From Vibrio metoecus (GTDB lineage Bacteria > Pseudomonadota > Gammaproteobacteria > Enterobacterales > Vibrionaceae): 64,000 nucleotides of DNA. Where the stretch lies: positions 558,001-622,000 of the forward strand of contig NZ_CP035686.1 in NCBI RefSeq assembly GCF_009665255.1. The letters run 5' to 3'. The notes below the pieces were generated by a model, which was not told where the DNA came from, did no database searches, and saw only the letters and a list, made by a program, of their open reading frames with translations. This document shows positions 20,243 through 29,453 of this stretch, piece after piece; the stretch's first letter is position 1, and each line of letters opens with the position of its first letter. Both the position numbers and the translations under genes were made by a program.

Positions 20243-20259
20243 GCGTTGTGCACTTTTGT

Positions 20260-20294
20260 ATTGCCCGAGGCGGGCTCAGTATGCCTCGGGCAAT
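20260..20294. terminator. Hairpin at the DyP/catabolic cluster border
   Basis: A perfect 12-bp stem ATTGCCCGAGGC/GCCTCGGGCAAT with an 11-base loop lies 18 bases after the DyP stop. It has no long T run but is probably a terminator, and it also faces the 3' end of the convergent lactonase gene. Confidence 0.6.
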
Positions 20295-20380
20295 ATGTTT
20301 AAACTCATAAGGCTTTAGGAGCGGCCTTAGTGATTTTGAGGTCGATAGAGTAAAGAAAGCGGCTTACGCCTTAATCTTCC

Positions 20381-21424
20381 TTATCGAGAGTTTTGTTCTA
20401 ACACACATACTGGGGCATCAACATGACATTGATAGCCGCTTGCTTGTAAACGACCATCGCTTGGATTGCGTCTAAAGCTGACTAAATTATTTGAATGTTG
20501 GTTAGCCACTATCAGCCACTGCTCACAAGACGAGAGAGAAAAGTCTCTAGGAAACCTTCCGCCGCACTCCTGCATACTGTGCCATTGAACATTAGAACCC
20601 TGTATCGCAAAGCAACTGATGGCATTTTGATGCCGGCATGAGACATACACAAAGCGCTCATCGGCAGAGAGCTTGATCGCGCCTGCGGCCGCACCTTTTG
20701 CCTGTTGAGGGAGTAGATCGGCTTGGTGCTGTACTTGCCAACCCTCAGCCGTTTTGGTGATCACCACTAGCGTTTCACTCAGTTCACACACCACATAGGC
20801 CGTATCTTCCGCACGATTAAAAACTAAGTGTCTTGGCCCTGAACCCGTGGGAAGAGGTAAGTCTTGTTGTAGGCTAAACCCTTGCTCATCGTGATGATAG
20901 AAACGTATGGCATCGCAGCCTAAATCAACCGTGACCAATCGAGGTTCTGTGCTCTGAAAAAACACTTGATGAGCATGCGGTGTGATCGGCCGTTCGGGCG
21001 TTGAATCTTGCTCATTCGCGGCTAAGTTGGCCGCTAAATCTGCGACTACGTGAGTGGGTTTTCCTTGTTGGTCGAGTGCGTAAACACAAACATTGCCTGA
21101 GCCATAATTCGCCACGGCAAGGTAGTTGGCATCCGGAGAGGTTGCCACATGACATGGATAGTCCCCAGCGATAGGCAAGGTATGAGTCTGTTGGTCGATG
21201 ATACACACTAACTCTGCGCCCTCTTGTTGAGCGACTTCTGAGAAGCTATAGACGGCTTGTGATGATTGCGTCAGGTAAGATGGATTACGCAGAGGCGCGA
21301 AATCCTCAAGCCTAGTGAGTTCACCTGTGTGTGGATTGAGGCGAATCTGCGCAATACCTCGACTGTAGCTGGGTTCATCGGTGTAAGTGCCTACATAAAA
21401 TGTTAAGTGTCCACTGGTTTGCAT
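20381..21424 (-). CDS. YbhE-type lactonase (beta-propeller)
   Basis: A 347-residue seven-bladed beta-propeller of the 6-phosphogluconolactonase YbhE family. Repeated blade motifs are visible, such as YVGTYTDEPSYSRGI, HVATSPDANYLAVANYGSG, GSGPRHLVFN and RFVYVSCRHQNAISCF. It is cytoplasmic by lack of a signal. In this cluster it would suit opening of the 1,5-lactone of oxidised GlcNAc or glucosamine rather than 6-phosphogluconolactone; this is inference from context. It is the last gene of the minus-strand operon, 66 bases after the hexosaminidase gene. I use the ATG at 21424; an upstream TTG at 21454 is also in frame. Confidence 0.8.
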   Translation of the reverse strand: MQTSGHLTFYVGTYTDEPSYSRGIAQIRLNPHTGELTRLEDFAPLRNPSYLTQSSQAVYSFSEVAQQEGAELVCIIDQQTHTLPIAGDYPCHVATSPDANYLAVANYGSGNVCVYALDQQGKPTHVVADLAANLAANEQDSTPERPITPHAHQVFFQSTEPRLVTVDLGCDAIRFYHHDEQGFSLQQDLPLPTGSGPRHLVFNRAEDTAYVVCELSETLVVITKTAEGWQVQHQADLLPQQAKGAAAGAIKLSADERFVYVSCRHQNAISCFAIQGSNVQWHSMQECGGRFPRDFSLSSCEQWLIVANQHSNNLVSFRRNPSDGRLQASGYQCHVDAPVCVLEQNSR

Positions 21425-21460
21425 AGCGATGATTTTATCCTTAAACCTTATCAAATGAAC

Positions 21461-21482
21461 GCCGCCAGTTGGCGCTGGCGGC
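21461..21482 (-). terminator. Hairpin between the hexosaminidase and lactonase genes
   Basis: An 8-bp stem GCCGCCAG/CTGGCGGC with a 6-base loop lies just after the hexosaminidase stop on the minus strand. It lacks a clear T tract and may act as an intra-operon attenuator or mRNA end-protecting stem. Confidence 0.5.
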
Positions 21483-21490
21483 TCTGTGTA

Positions 21491-23943
21491 TCAAGACTTC
21501 TTCGCTAAAGTGTGGAGTAAGCTTTGAGTCGGCTTGACGATAGCGATGATGGTTTCATCAAAGATGATGGCATGCGCATCAAGAATCGCTTGGTATTCAG
21601 TGGCTTCTGCCGCCTTCACGGATTTTCCTTGTTTTGCCCGTTCGAGCAAAATGTTGGCGATCTGGGCGACTTTTAGGGTTGCATCCGCCACTTTTACCGT
21701 CTCAATAGAAGCTATGTTATTGGCGAAAATCGGCTTCGCTTGTTGAGCCGCTAACGCGGCCTCTTGATAGTGCATGGTCAATTTATCTAATGCATCAATA
21801 TCACCTTGGGCGAATTGAGTCACCAAGTCATTCATCGCGTAAACCGCCAAACTCTCTACTGGTAAGGCATCGGCAAATCGGTTTAAGCGCTCATACTGGT
21901 TGTAGAGATCGCCTTTGTTGGGGGTTGAAATCCATTTTTCCCAATGGCGAGCATAATACTGAGCGGGCTCAATGTATTTTGCTAACGTCTGCAATGCGGC
22001 AACATCGGCACCATTGGCTAAGCGCTTTAACATGATGCTCTGATTGGCATGATGGCGAAGCCCTAGCGAGATTTCAGACCAAGTATCCATTACGTTCATG
22101 CGTTGATACATGCTGCGCTCATCGGTCAGCGTTTGGCTAGACCATAAGCGTTCTGCAATCGCATAACTACGCGGCCACAACCGTTGTTCTATGGTCAGTG
22201 AGTCTAGGTTTTCCCCCAAATGGTGATTTCACCACCTAAAATCAGATCTTTTTCATCGCCTTGCAGCTCGGCAGGATAGCCTCCCTCCGGCTTGGGAATG
22301 ACGCTGCCTTTGATTGCTGTTCCTGCTACCTGCTCACCGGTGGTGGGCCATCGAACATTTCCAATCAACTGATAGCTGCTTTCTTTCAACTTACCCTCAG
22401 CAAATTCATAGTTGAATTCGGTGTAAGACATGAAGTTGTCCATATGGCCGCGAAATTTAATGCCGGGTTGGTAGTCGAGAATGTGGACTTCTTGGCGTGA
22501 TTTGCCATTGTAGTCAGTAAATGCACGGAAAGTGCCGTTTTTGGCTTCGATAATGGTTAAATTACCATGACGGGGGCCACCCTTATTTCTCGGTTTTACC
22601 CAGTTGTAAGTTTCGAACTTTTCGCCACTGTGCAGGGTATCATCCACCGTAATGCCCGTTGGCATGGGGTCGTTGCGATAGTGATAGCTGGTCGGTTGCG
22701 GTTGATCGAGATAGTAACCGGTAGACAAAACGCCTCGGTACCCCTGCTTCGCCGCACTGCCAATACTGTCGTGTCCTCGCCAGCTTTGAATAACAATTGA
22801 TTTGGGCAGATCCTTATGCCAGATCTCATCCCAGCCGGACATCTTCTTACCACGTTCGGCAAGCATCTGCTCAACCTTAGTATTGAGGTAAGATTGCAGG
22901 CCACGTTCACCATCGAGGTGATTGTCTTTAATGAATTGCTGGATCTTCGGATTATCTTTCCATTGTTGGTAGTTCGGCTCGTCTCCCCCAATGTGGAAAT
23001 ACTCGTCAGGGAAGAGTTCTACAACTTCATCGAAAATACGGGCAAGCATGGTGTACAGCTCTGGATTGGTTGGGTCCATCAACGGTTCGAAGACCCCCCA
23101 AGCCCGTTGCTGAGGGTAAGACTGCTCACCGAGACCAGACATCAGTTCCGGATAGGCATGAGCTACGGCAGAAGCATGACCAGGTAATGAGATTTCAGGG
23201 ATCACACGAATACCGAGATTGCGAGCATAGTTGACCACATAGCGAATCTGCTCTTTGGTGTAGTAGTCGCCGTCCGAACTTTTTTCCCAAAGCTTAGGGT
23301 AGCTATCCAGTTGGATGCGGATCCCTTGGTCATCCCAAATATGCCAGTGAAAAACGTTCATCTTTGCGGATGCCATTGCGTCCAGTTGGCGCAAAATGAC
23401 ATCGAGTTCGATGAAGTGGCGCGCAGTGTCGTAAGAGACTCCACGCCACTTAAAGCGCGGCGCATCTTGAATTGACACCACAGGAACCGAATATCCCTTG
23501 GCATCGGTTTGCACTAGTTGAAGAAAGGTTTCCAGAGCGTGGAATGCACCATATGGACGGGGGGATGAGATATGGATTTGCCCATCGCTTACGGTCAGTT
23601 GGTATGACTCATCGCTTTCCAGATTCTGCACTTCCTCTTTAGGGCCTTGGCGAATATCAATCACTAATGTCGCCGTCTGTTCCGACTTCGCTTGCCAGTG
23701 CAGCATGGGAAGACCAGTTTGGCGGTACAAGCGCTCCATCGTACGTTTGGCATTAAATTGCACCCGATCCGAATCGAATCCTTTGATGTAAATGCTGAAG
23801 TTTTTATCAATATTGACTGTGCCAACGCCCAATTCCACGCTTTGTGGATAAGGCATGAGGTTTAAAGGTGTGGAGGGAACCATTGCCATCAGGTTTGTAC
23901 TTAGTAATCCGGAAATGAATAAAGCAAGCGTTGATCTTTTCAT
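21491..23943 (-). pseudogene. Secreted GH20 beta-N-acetylhexosaminidase, frameshifted
   Basis: Signal peptide (residues 1-20), then a GH20b-like domain and the catalytic barrel with HIWDDQG, HIGGDEP (the catalytic Asp-Glu pair) and SGWDEIWHKDLP. The first frame stops at 22204 after 579 residues (GGEITIWGKT). The second frame, open to 21491, continues with GENLDSLTIEQRLWPRSYAIAERLW, the conserved end of the GH20 barrel, plus a helical tail. One G is missing in the run at 22213-22217 (five C on the plus strand; six expected); with it the protein is 817 residues. Role: exo-removal of GlcNAc from chitooligosaccharides in the periplasm, releasing the oxidised end unit in this pathway. Mutation versus sequencing error is open. 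Confidence 0.88.
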
Positions 23944-23979
23944 GGGATTTTTCCTTTGATTTTTATACTCAGCTTGCTG

Positions 23980-24609
23980 TTATGCGACTAACTCAACAGC
24001 TTCACGAACTAAACGACCAATTTCATCCCATTGTTCGTTCTCAATCAGTTGAGGGGCGACCATCCAAGTTCCGCCACAGCACACCACGCGTTCTAGTGCG
24101 AGATAATCATTGATGTTGTTTTTTCCAATACCACCTGTAGGCATCAGCTGAACATCAACGTACGGTGCGAGCAGGGATTTCACCATGGCGATACCGCCCG
24201 ATGCTTCCGCAGGGAAGAATTTTAACAAGGTCAGATCGAGCTCAAGCGCTTGTTCTACCTGACTTGGGTTGTTGATCCCCGGTACAATCGGCATCCCTAT
24301 GTTATGGCAGTAGCGAACGGTATTGGGGTTTAGGCCTGGAGCAACGACAAACTCAGCCCCCGCCGCTTTGGCTTGCTCCACTTGTTCGGCATTCAGCACG
24401 GTTCCAGCCCCAATACACATTTCAGGATAGGCTTCACGCATTGTTTGGATTGATGCTGCTGCCGCTGGTGTCCGAAATGTTACTTCAGCGACAGGTAAAC
24501 CATTTTCTATCAGTACCTTAGCTAAAGGAATGGCGTGTTCAACGTGGTTGATTTGAATAACAGGAATAATTTTGAACCGCTTAAGTTTGTTGATAATTTC
24601 TGTTGTCAT
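23980..24609 (-). CDS. eda: KDPG aldolase
   Basis: A 209-residue class I aldolase that cleaves 2-keto-3-deoxy-6-phosphogluconate to pyruvate and glyceraldehyde-3-phosphate. Catalytic Glu in AEVTFRTPAA, Schiff-base Lys in LLKFFPAEASGG, phosphate loop MPTGGIGKNN. It sits 21 bases after the KDG kinase gene and 36 bases before the hexosaminidase gene, as the terminal step of the cluster pathway. This is likely an additional, pathway-dedicated copy rather than the central Entner-Doudoroff one. Confidence 0.93.
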   Translation of the reverse strand: MTTEIINKLKRFKIIPVIQINHVEHAIPLAKVLIENGLPVAEVTFRTPAAAASIQTMREAYPEMCIGAGTVLNAEQVEQAKAAGAEFVVAPGLNPNTVRYCHNIGMPIVPGINNPSQVEQALELDLTLLKFFPAEASGGIAMVKSLLAPYVDVQLMPTGGIGKNNINDYLALERVVCCGGTWMVAPQLIENEQWDEIGRLVREAVELVA

Positions 24610-24630
24610 TGTTTTATACCCAGTAAAAAA

Positions 24631-25572
24631 TTAGCAAAGAGTGAGGTGGGTCATTTCCGCTTTAGGAATGATCGCCCCTGAAAATTGGATCACAATCGAA
24701 GCCAGTTGGTGGCCCAATTCCGCTGAAGCTTCGGCACTTTGAGCGCTGAGACGTGCCGCTAAATAGCCTGCGGCAAAGGAGTCCCCAGCCGCGCAAGTAT
24801 CAACGACATGCGTCACCTGTTGCGCGGCGACAACTGCCTGATGTGGCTCACCATTTTGCTGCCAAATGACTTTACAGGGATGGCTGCCACGCTTGAGCAC
24901 TATCTCTCTACAGCCAAATCGCGCACAACGCTGCTCGGCACCTTCCTCGTCGCCCCAGATGTGTTGATCATCCTCTTCTGTGATCAGAGCAATATCGACA
25001 AGTGGCAGTAGTTGGCTGTACCAAGTGCGAGCCTGCTCCGCACTCCACAATTGGGGGCGGAAATTATTGTCAAAAATGATCGTGCCACCGCTCTGTGAAA
25101 AATCACGTAGGGTGTTGATAAGCTGCTGTTTACTCGTGTCATTGAGGATCGCTAAGCTGATGCCACTGAGATACACACAATCGATCTCACCATTTTGAAT
25201 AGCTTGCTCTAATTTGCTTGGCGCTGTAGGGGAGAAATAACTTTTTGCTGCGGCGTTGTCTCGCCAATACATAAAACGGCGCTCGCCTTGCGGATCGGTT
25301 TCAACCAGATAGAGTCCTGGCAATTTATCGTTATATTGCTGCACAAGAGTGGTGTGGATCCCTTCTTCTTGCCAAGCGGCAAGTAGCTGCTCAGAAAGAG
25401 GATCTGAACCCAATCCAGTGGCGTAACTCACCGTTATTGGGCGGTTCGCCGTTAGGCGCGCAAGGTAGAGTGCGGTGTTGAGTGTATCGCCACCAAAGCC
25501 TTTTTTGAGAGGCAGGCCACTAAGTTCGATCATGCATTCACCAAAGAATGCGATATGAAATGGAGGTGTCAT
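24631..25572 (-). CDS. kdgK: 2-keto-3-deoxygluconate kinase (PfkB family)
   Basis: A 313-residue ribokinase-like sugar kinase. N-terminal FGECMIELSG and KGFGGDTLNTALYLARL bind the sugar; VDTCAAGDSFAAGYLAARL is the C-terminal PfkB signature with the catalytic Asp and anion hole. It best fits KdgK, phosphorylating KDG at C6 to feed the adjacent aldolase. It is 62 bases downstream of the symporter gene. Confidence 0.9.
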   Translation of the reverse strand: MTPPFHIAFFGECMIELSGLPLKKGFGGDTLNTALYLARLTANRPITVSYATGLGSDPLSEQLLAAWQEEGIHTTLVQQYNDKLPGLYLVETDPQGERRFMYWRDNAAAKSYFSPTAPSKLEQAIQNGEIDCVYLSGISLAILNDTSKQQLINTLRDFSQSGGTIIFDNNFRPQLWSAEQARTWYSQLLPLVDIALITEEDDQHIWGDEEGAEQRCARFGCREIVLKRGSHPCKVIWQQNGEPHQAVVAAQQVTHVVDTCAAGDSFAAGYLAARLSAQSAEASAELGHQLASIVIQFSGAIIPKAEMTHLTLC

Positions 25573-25596
25573 AGAGAGGCTAACCTTGTCAAAGAT

Positions 25597-25615
25597 GGTG
25601 GCTCATTGAGCCACC
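25597..25615 (-). terminator. Intra-operon hairpin after the symporter gene
   Basis: An 8-bp stem GGTGGCTC/GAGCCACC with a 3-base loop lies about 20 bases after the symporter stop. The T tract on the minus strand is weak, so partial termination between transporter and kinase is possible. Confidence 0.5.
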
Positions 25616-25634
25616 GTGTTTGGGAACTGAATCA

Positions 25635-27152
25635 TCAAGAATTTTGTGTCACTTTACGGTTTTGCAAAGACAGATCTTCTTCTAGCTGGCCGTTATCGGA
25701 TAACTCCATTTCCATCAGCGCTCGCTCATCATCAAGGATGGCTCTAGCCATCTCAGGGGTGACTTGGTTAGCAGGGGTTACAAGACTTACGATAACCCCT
25801 AAGGTCAAGGCAAACAGGCAAGAAGGAATGACAGGATTACCCCAAAAGGCTGTCAAATCAGCGTTGAACATCACAGTGAATGAGGCGGCGGAGGCTCCCA
25901 CGAGCGTGGCGAGTGCACCTTGCCAATTGTAGCGTTTCCAGAAGCGGCCGAGCATTCCACACACAAACATGCCGGACATGACGGTTGAAATCATCTTAGT
26001 GATGTAGCCGATGATGTCATTGGAGGTGAGAGCGAAGAGCAAAGCACAACCGATCACGACGACCAACGCAAGACGAGAGTAATTTAACATGGACTCTTTG
26101 TTTGGTACTCGGCCTGTGAACATGACATAGACATCACGCAGTAAAATCGATACCCCTGCAATTGCGTCTGAACTCGCGCTAGACATAGTGGCGGACAGGC
26201 CCGCAATCAAAACAATAAGCCCTACACCAACAGGCAGTACGGTAGCGGCAATGTAGGGGAACGAGTAGTTAGGATTTTCTAGTGTAGGATCAATGGCATG
26301 CGCTGCCATACCTATGATTGCAGGGATGATGGAGAAGAAAAGATACAAGATGCCAGACCCGACAAATGAGCGACGAATCGTTGAGACATCTTTCCCAGAA
26401 TATATCCGTTGACGGAAAGAGGGCGTTGCCAACACACCCACACCAATCACCACAGAAAGTGAGATAGCTGGCAGCAGTCCGAGTTTTTCGATCGCGAGGA
26501 AGCTGGTGGCGGCGGGATCCATCGCGCTGTAAAGATTGTCTAGGCCGCCGATGTGCTGCACCGAAAGCACCGCCATCAAAATAAAGCCCACAAAGAGGAT
26601 GATGGCTTGGATAGTGTCTGTCCATACCACGGCGGTATAGCCACCGATGACAACATAAATTGTGAACGCTGCAGCAATGATAATTTTCGCGGTACTCAGT
26701 TCAATATCAGCAATCCATGCGAGGTACATCCCCCCACCAAGGATGTGTGCTCCTAACCAACCGATGGACGCGATGAAGATGAGTAAACCCACCACATTCT
26801 TCACAATACGATGCGCGCCCACGTAATAAGCCAGCTCTTCACTCATGGTCATGAAATTCAGCTTACGAACCGGGGCAAACCAGAGAGCCAACAGCAAAAT
26901 GCCTAGTGCGCCCCCAATACCATAGAGTGCTCCAGCCCAACCATTGGCATAACCAAAACCCACGGCGCCCATGCTGGAGCCTGTACCGACCATGGTGGCC
27001 ACCGTGGTACCTAAAACGAGAAATAATGGCAGACCGCGGCCGCCCAATAGAAAATCTTCACCGGATTTTTGGTTACGGGACACGAACCATCCGAGCCAAA
27101 TTAAAAAAAGTACATATATACCAAAACCTGTAAGAAAAAATGTGCTACTCAT
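25635..27152 (-). CDS. Sodium:solute symporter (SSS family)
   Basis: A 505-residue inner-membrane transporter with about 13 hydrophobic segments. The first helix is followed by SGEDFLLGGRGLP. The SSS Na+-site motif lies in IAGLSATMSSASSDAIAGVS near residue 320. The charged C-terminal tail is about 55 residues. Substrate is not evident from sequence; in this cluster it should import the acidic sugar GlcNAc1A (or glucosaminate) with Na+. It begins 215 bases after ridA, with an inverted repeat in between, and may have its own promoter. Confidence 0.88.
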   Translation of the reverse strand: MSSTFFLTGFGIYVLFLIWLGWFVSRNQKSGEDFLLGGRGLPLFLVLGTTVATMVGTGSSMGAVGFGYANGWAGALYGIGGALGILLLALWFAPVRKLNFMTMSEELAYYVGAHRIVKNVVGLLIFIASIGWLGAHILGGGMYLAWIADIELSTAKIIIAAAFTIYVVIGGYTAVVWTDTIQAIILFVGFILMAVLSVQHIGGLDNLYSAMDPAATSFLAIEKLGLLPAISLSVVIGVGVLATPSFRQRIYSGKDVSTIRRSFVGSGILYLFFSIIPAIIGMAAHAIDPTLENPNYSFPYIAATVLPVGVGLIVLIAGLSATMSSASSDAIAGVSILLRDVYVMFTGRVPNKESMLNYSRLALVVVIGCALLFALTSNDIIGYITKMISTVMSGMFVCGMLGRFWKRYNWQGALATLVGASAASFTVMFNADLTAFWGNPVIPSCLFALTLGVIVSLVTPANQVTPEMARAILDDERALMEMELSDNGQLEEDLSLQNRKVTQNS

Positions 27153-27367
27153 GGAACACCTCGTTAGAATAATCCATATTCAGTTTTTATTTATTGCACC
27201 AGAGCATCATTCATTATTTGTGCTAATTTAATTAACTGCCATCCAAGAATGTATTTAAATTAACTTGTTGGCTCTGTTGCTTGATTTGTATTTTGTAGGG
27301 TAAGAACGTTGAGATAAGATAATTTGTCTTCAGGATTTATCTCAACGTTAGGTAGATTTAAGTAATC
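27153..27367. promoter_or_regulatory. AT-rich gap between ridA and the symporter gene
   Basis: No gene is seen. The gap holds a 13-bp inverted repeat, AACGTTGAGATAA at 27305-27317 and TTATCTCAACGTT at 27337-27349, 18 bases past the ridA stop. It could terminate the ridA transcript or bind a regulator. The AT-rich stretch at 27170-27300 probably contains the minus-strand promoter of the symporter operon. Confidence 0.5.
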
Positions 27368-27760
27368 TTATCGACGATCCTCTCGGTAGCAAGTCACATC
27401 GACTTCCACTTTGACGTCCACAACGAGATCACAGACCATGCAAATACGCGCCGGTGGGTGTTCACCAAAGAATTCTTTAAATACTTTATTGAACGATTGG
27501 AAATAACGAGAGTCGGTGAGCACTACTTTTACGTGCACCACATCTGCAAGGGTGTAGCCCGCCTCGGTCATAATGTTGACACAGTTTTGGATCGCAAGAC
27601 GTGATTGCTCAACGATGCCACCCTCAACCACTTCACCATCGATCATCGGTGTTTGGCCAGAAACATACAGAAAACCGCCGGCTTCGGTGGCTCTTGCAAA
27701 AGGTAGGTGTTGACCACCGGTACCTGTACCACCTTCTACACCGTAACGTTTAATAGACAT
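27368..27760 (-). CDS. ridA: RidA family enamine/imine deaminase
   Basis: A 130-residue YjgF/YER057c/UK114 protein. Motifs: YVSGQTPMIDGEVVEG, the mid-segment VKVVLTDSRYFQSFN, and PARICMVCDLVVDVKVEVDV, which has Arg followed by Ile-Cys in the active cleft. RidA hydrolyses reactive 2-aminoacrylate-type enamines made by PLP-dependent dehydratases, which fits the DSD1-type enzyme in the same cluster. It lies 77 bases after the deacylase gene on the same strand. Confidence 0.9.
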   Translation of the reverse strand: MSIKRYGVEGGTGTGGQHLPFARATEAGGFLYVSGQTPMIDGEVVEGGIVEQSRLAIQNCVNIMTEAGYTLADVVHVKVVLTDSRYFQSFNKVFKEFFGEHPPARICMVCDLVVDVKVEVDVTCYREDRR

Positions 27761-27807
27761 ATTATTCTCCAGTGTTTAAAAATTATTATTTTAAATTTTT
27801 GATTCAT

Positions 27808-27852
27808 TTATTTTCGATAAACTTATTTTCGATAAGCTTATTTTCTATAAAT
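27808..27852. repeat. Three tandem 15-bp repeats at the deacylase gene end
   Basis: TTATTTTCGATAAAC (27808-27822), TTATTTTCGATAAGC (27823-27837) and TTATTTTCTATAAAT (27838-27852) are consecutive. The third copy encodes the last codons and stop of the deacylase gene on the minus strand. The other two repeat that end, each carrying another in-frame stop. Confidence 0.9.
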
Positions 27853-29271
27853 AAATGTACCATTTCTTTTTTTACTCACTTCACCTTTAAAATAAGACAA
27901 AGTACCATTCACAAAAACATATTCGATACCCTTAGCCATAGAAATGGGATTTTCAAAGGTTGCAGTATCTTTAACTGTTTTTGGATTAAATATTACTAGG
28001 TCAGCATATGCGCCTATTTTAATTTCCCCTCGTCCTTGCAAGTTATATCGCTTGGCCGACATTCCCGTCATTTTATGAATGGCTTCTGGCAGAGAAAATA
28101 ACTGCTCTTCTCGGCAGTAATGCCCCAGCACTTTGGGGAACGTCCCCCATAAACGAGGGTGCGGCTTAGGATCATTCGGTAAGCCATCAGAGCCGATCAT
28201 GGTTAATCTGTACTTAAGCACTCGTTTTACATCGTTCTCATCCATGCAGTGGTAAACCGCTCCGGCAGGTTGAAGTGCTTTTGCGGTATCCATTAATGGC
28301 ATTGCCATTTCTTGGGCAATCTGTTTCAGCATCTTGCCTGCATGTTCTGGATGAGCCTCTGACCAAGTGATGTAAATATCGATCTCATCGGATACTTGTT
28401 TGAGGTCGAGCGTGGAAGAACTCGCAGAATAAGGATAACAGTCACAAGCCACATCTTGATGCTGAGAGACTTTATCCATCAAGTTCAGCACTTCAACTGT
28501 TCTGCCCCAGTTGCCAGCACCGGCACATTTAAGGTGAGAAATCACCACGGGGACTTTGGCAAACTGACCGGTTTCGAAAGCTTCTTGCATCGCAGACAGA
28601 ATTTCTTCGAACTCTGTACGCATGTGGGTAGTATAAATCCCACCGTGATCGCCCAGTATTTGTGCCAAACGCATCACTTCATCGGCATTGGCTTGCTTGG
28701 CACTGGCGTAGGCTAAACCAGAGCTGAGTCCAAGCGCTCCCTCCTGCATCGCTTGATCAAGGGCTAAACGCATTTTCTCGATTTCTTCATCGGTGGCCGT
28801 GCGCTGTAAATTATCCATCACGTTATTACGTAAAGCGGTATGGCCGACTAAGGCTGCGACATTCACCGCAGGTTGTGCATCTATTACCGCTTTGGCGTAG
28901 CTTGCGAAGGTTGGATATTGAAAATCGCTGCGTTTTCCCAATAAGTTCATTGGGTCGGGGGGATCTCCGGCTAAAACAACGGGGCTAGCACTAATGCCAC
29001 AGTTACCCACAATAACGGTCGTGACCCCTTGGCTAATCTTTGGCAAACATTCAGGAAAGCGGATCACATTCGTATCATCGTGCGTATGTACATCAATAAA
29101 ACCAGGGGCGATAGCTAACCCGTCTGCCTTAATCACATGCTTGGCTTGTGCATCATCCAACTGGCCAATTCGTTCAATGCGATCGTGGCGAATGGCAATA
29201 TCAGCGTGATAAGACTGGCCGCCGCTGCCATCGAAGACTTCTACACGTTTGATCAGGGTATCGAACAACAT
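27838..29271 (-). CDS. N-acyl-D-amino-acid deacylase-like amidohydrolase
   Basis: A 477-residue metal-dependent amidohydrolase of the D-aminoacylase family. Metal and active-site positions: DVHTHDDTNV, VIVGNCGISASPV (bridging Cys), THMRTEFEE, VISHLKCAG and MIGSDGLPNDPKPHPRLWGTF (catalytic Asp). The family removes acyl groups from N-acyl-D-amino acids. GlcNAc1A is formally an N-acetyl D-2-amino acid, so here it is proposed to deacetylate it to glucosaminate plus acetate. It is divergent from the DSD1-type gene, first in the minus-strand run. Confidence 0.88.
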   Translation of the reverse strand: MLFDTLIKRVEVFDGSGGQSYHADIAIRHDRIERIGQLDDAQAKHVIKADGLAIAPGFIDVHTHDDTNVIRFPECLPKISQGVTTVIVGNCGISASPVVLAGDPPDPMNLLGKRSDFQYPTFASYAKAVIDAQPAVNVAALVGHTALRNNVMDNLQRTATDEEIEKMRLALDQAMQEGALGLSSGLAYASAKQANADEVMRLAQILGDHGGIYTTHMRTEFEEILSAMQEAFETGQFAKVPVVISHLKCAGAGNWGRTVEVLNLMDKVSQHQDVACDCYPYSASSSTLDLKQVSDEIDIYITWSEAHPEHAGKMLKQIAQEMAMPLMDTAKALQPAGAVYHCMDENDVKRVLKYRLTMIGSDGLPNDPKPHPRLWGTFPKVLGHYCREEQLFSLPEAIHKMTGMSAKRYNLQGRGEIKIGAYADLVIFNPKTVKDTATFENPISMAKGIEYVFVNGTLSYFKGEVSKKRNGTFIYRK

Positions 29272-29453
29272 GAATGACCTTTTTCATTTTTCGTTTGTAT
29301 GGATGCATCTTAATAATCCCCCACTACAAAATCAGTGATAACCCACACATAAACATCCTTATTGTTTGATACTTTCTAACCTTGAGTGTAGTTTTCACAG
29401 AGTCAACTGTGATTAATCATAGAGTTAAATCATGTTAGAGAAGGATTTTTATT
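29272..29453. promoter_or_regulatory. Divergent promoter region of the deacylase and DSD1-type genes
   Basis: This 182-base AT-rich region should drive both directions. CTGTGATTAATCATAG at 29407-29422 is a 16-bp palindrome with one mismatched pair, ending 31 bases before the DSD1-type start. CACTACAAAATCAGTG at 29322-29337 has 4-bp inverted arms. Either may be the operator of the cluster's RpiR-type regulator. Confidence 0.5.

Noticed and set aside
27772..27999. 75-codon plus-strand frame over the tandem repeat
   Set aside because: It is an AT-rich shadow of the deacylase 3' end and the repeat, with Phe/Ile/Ser repeats and no ribosome site.
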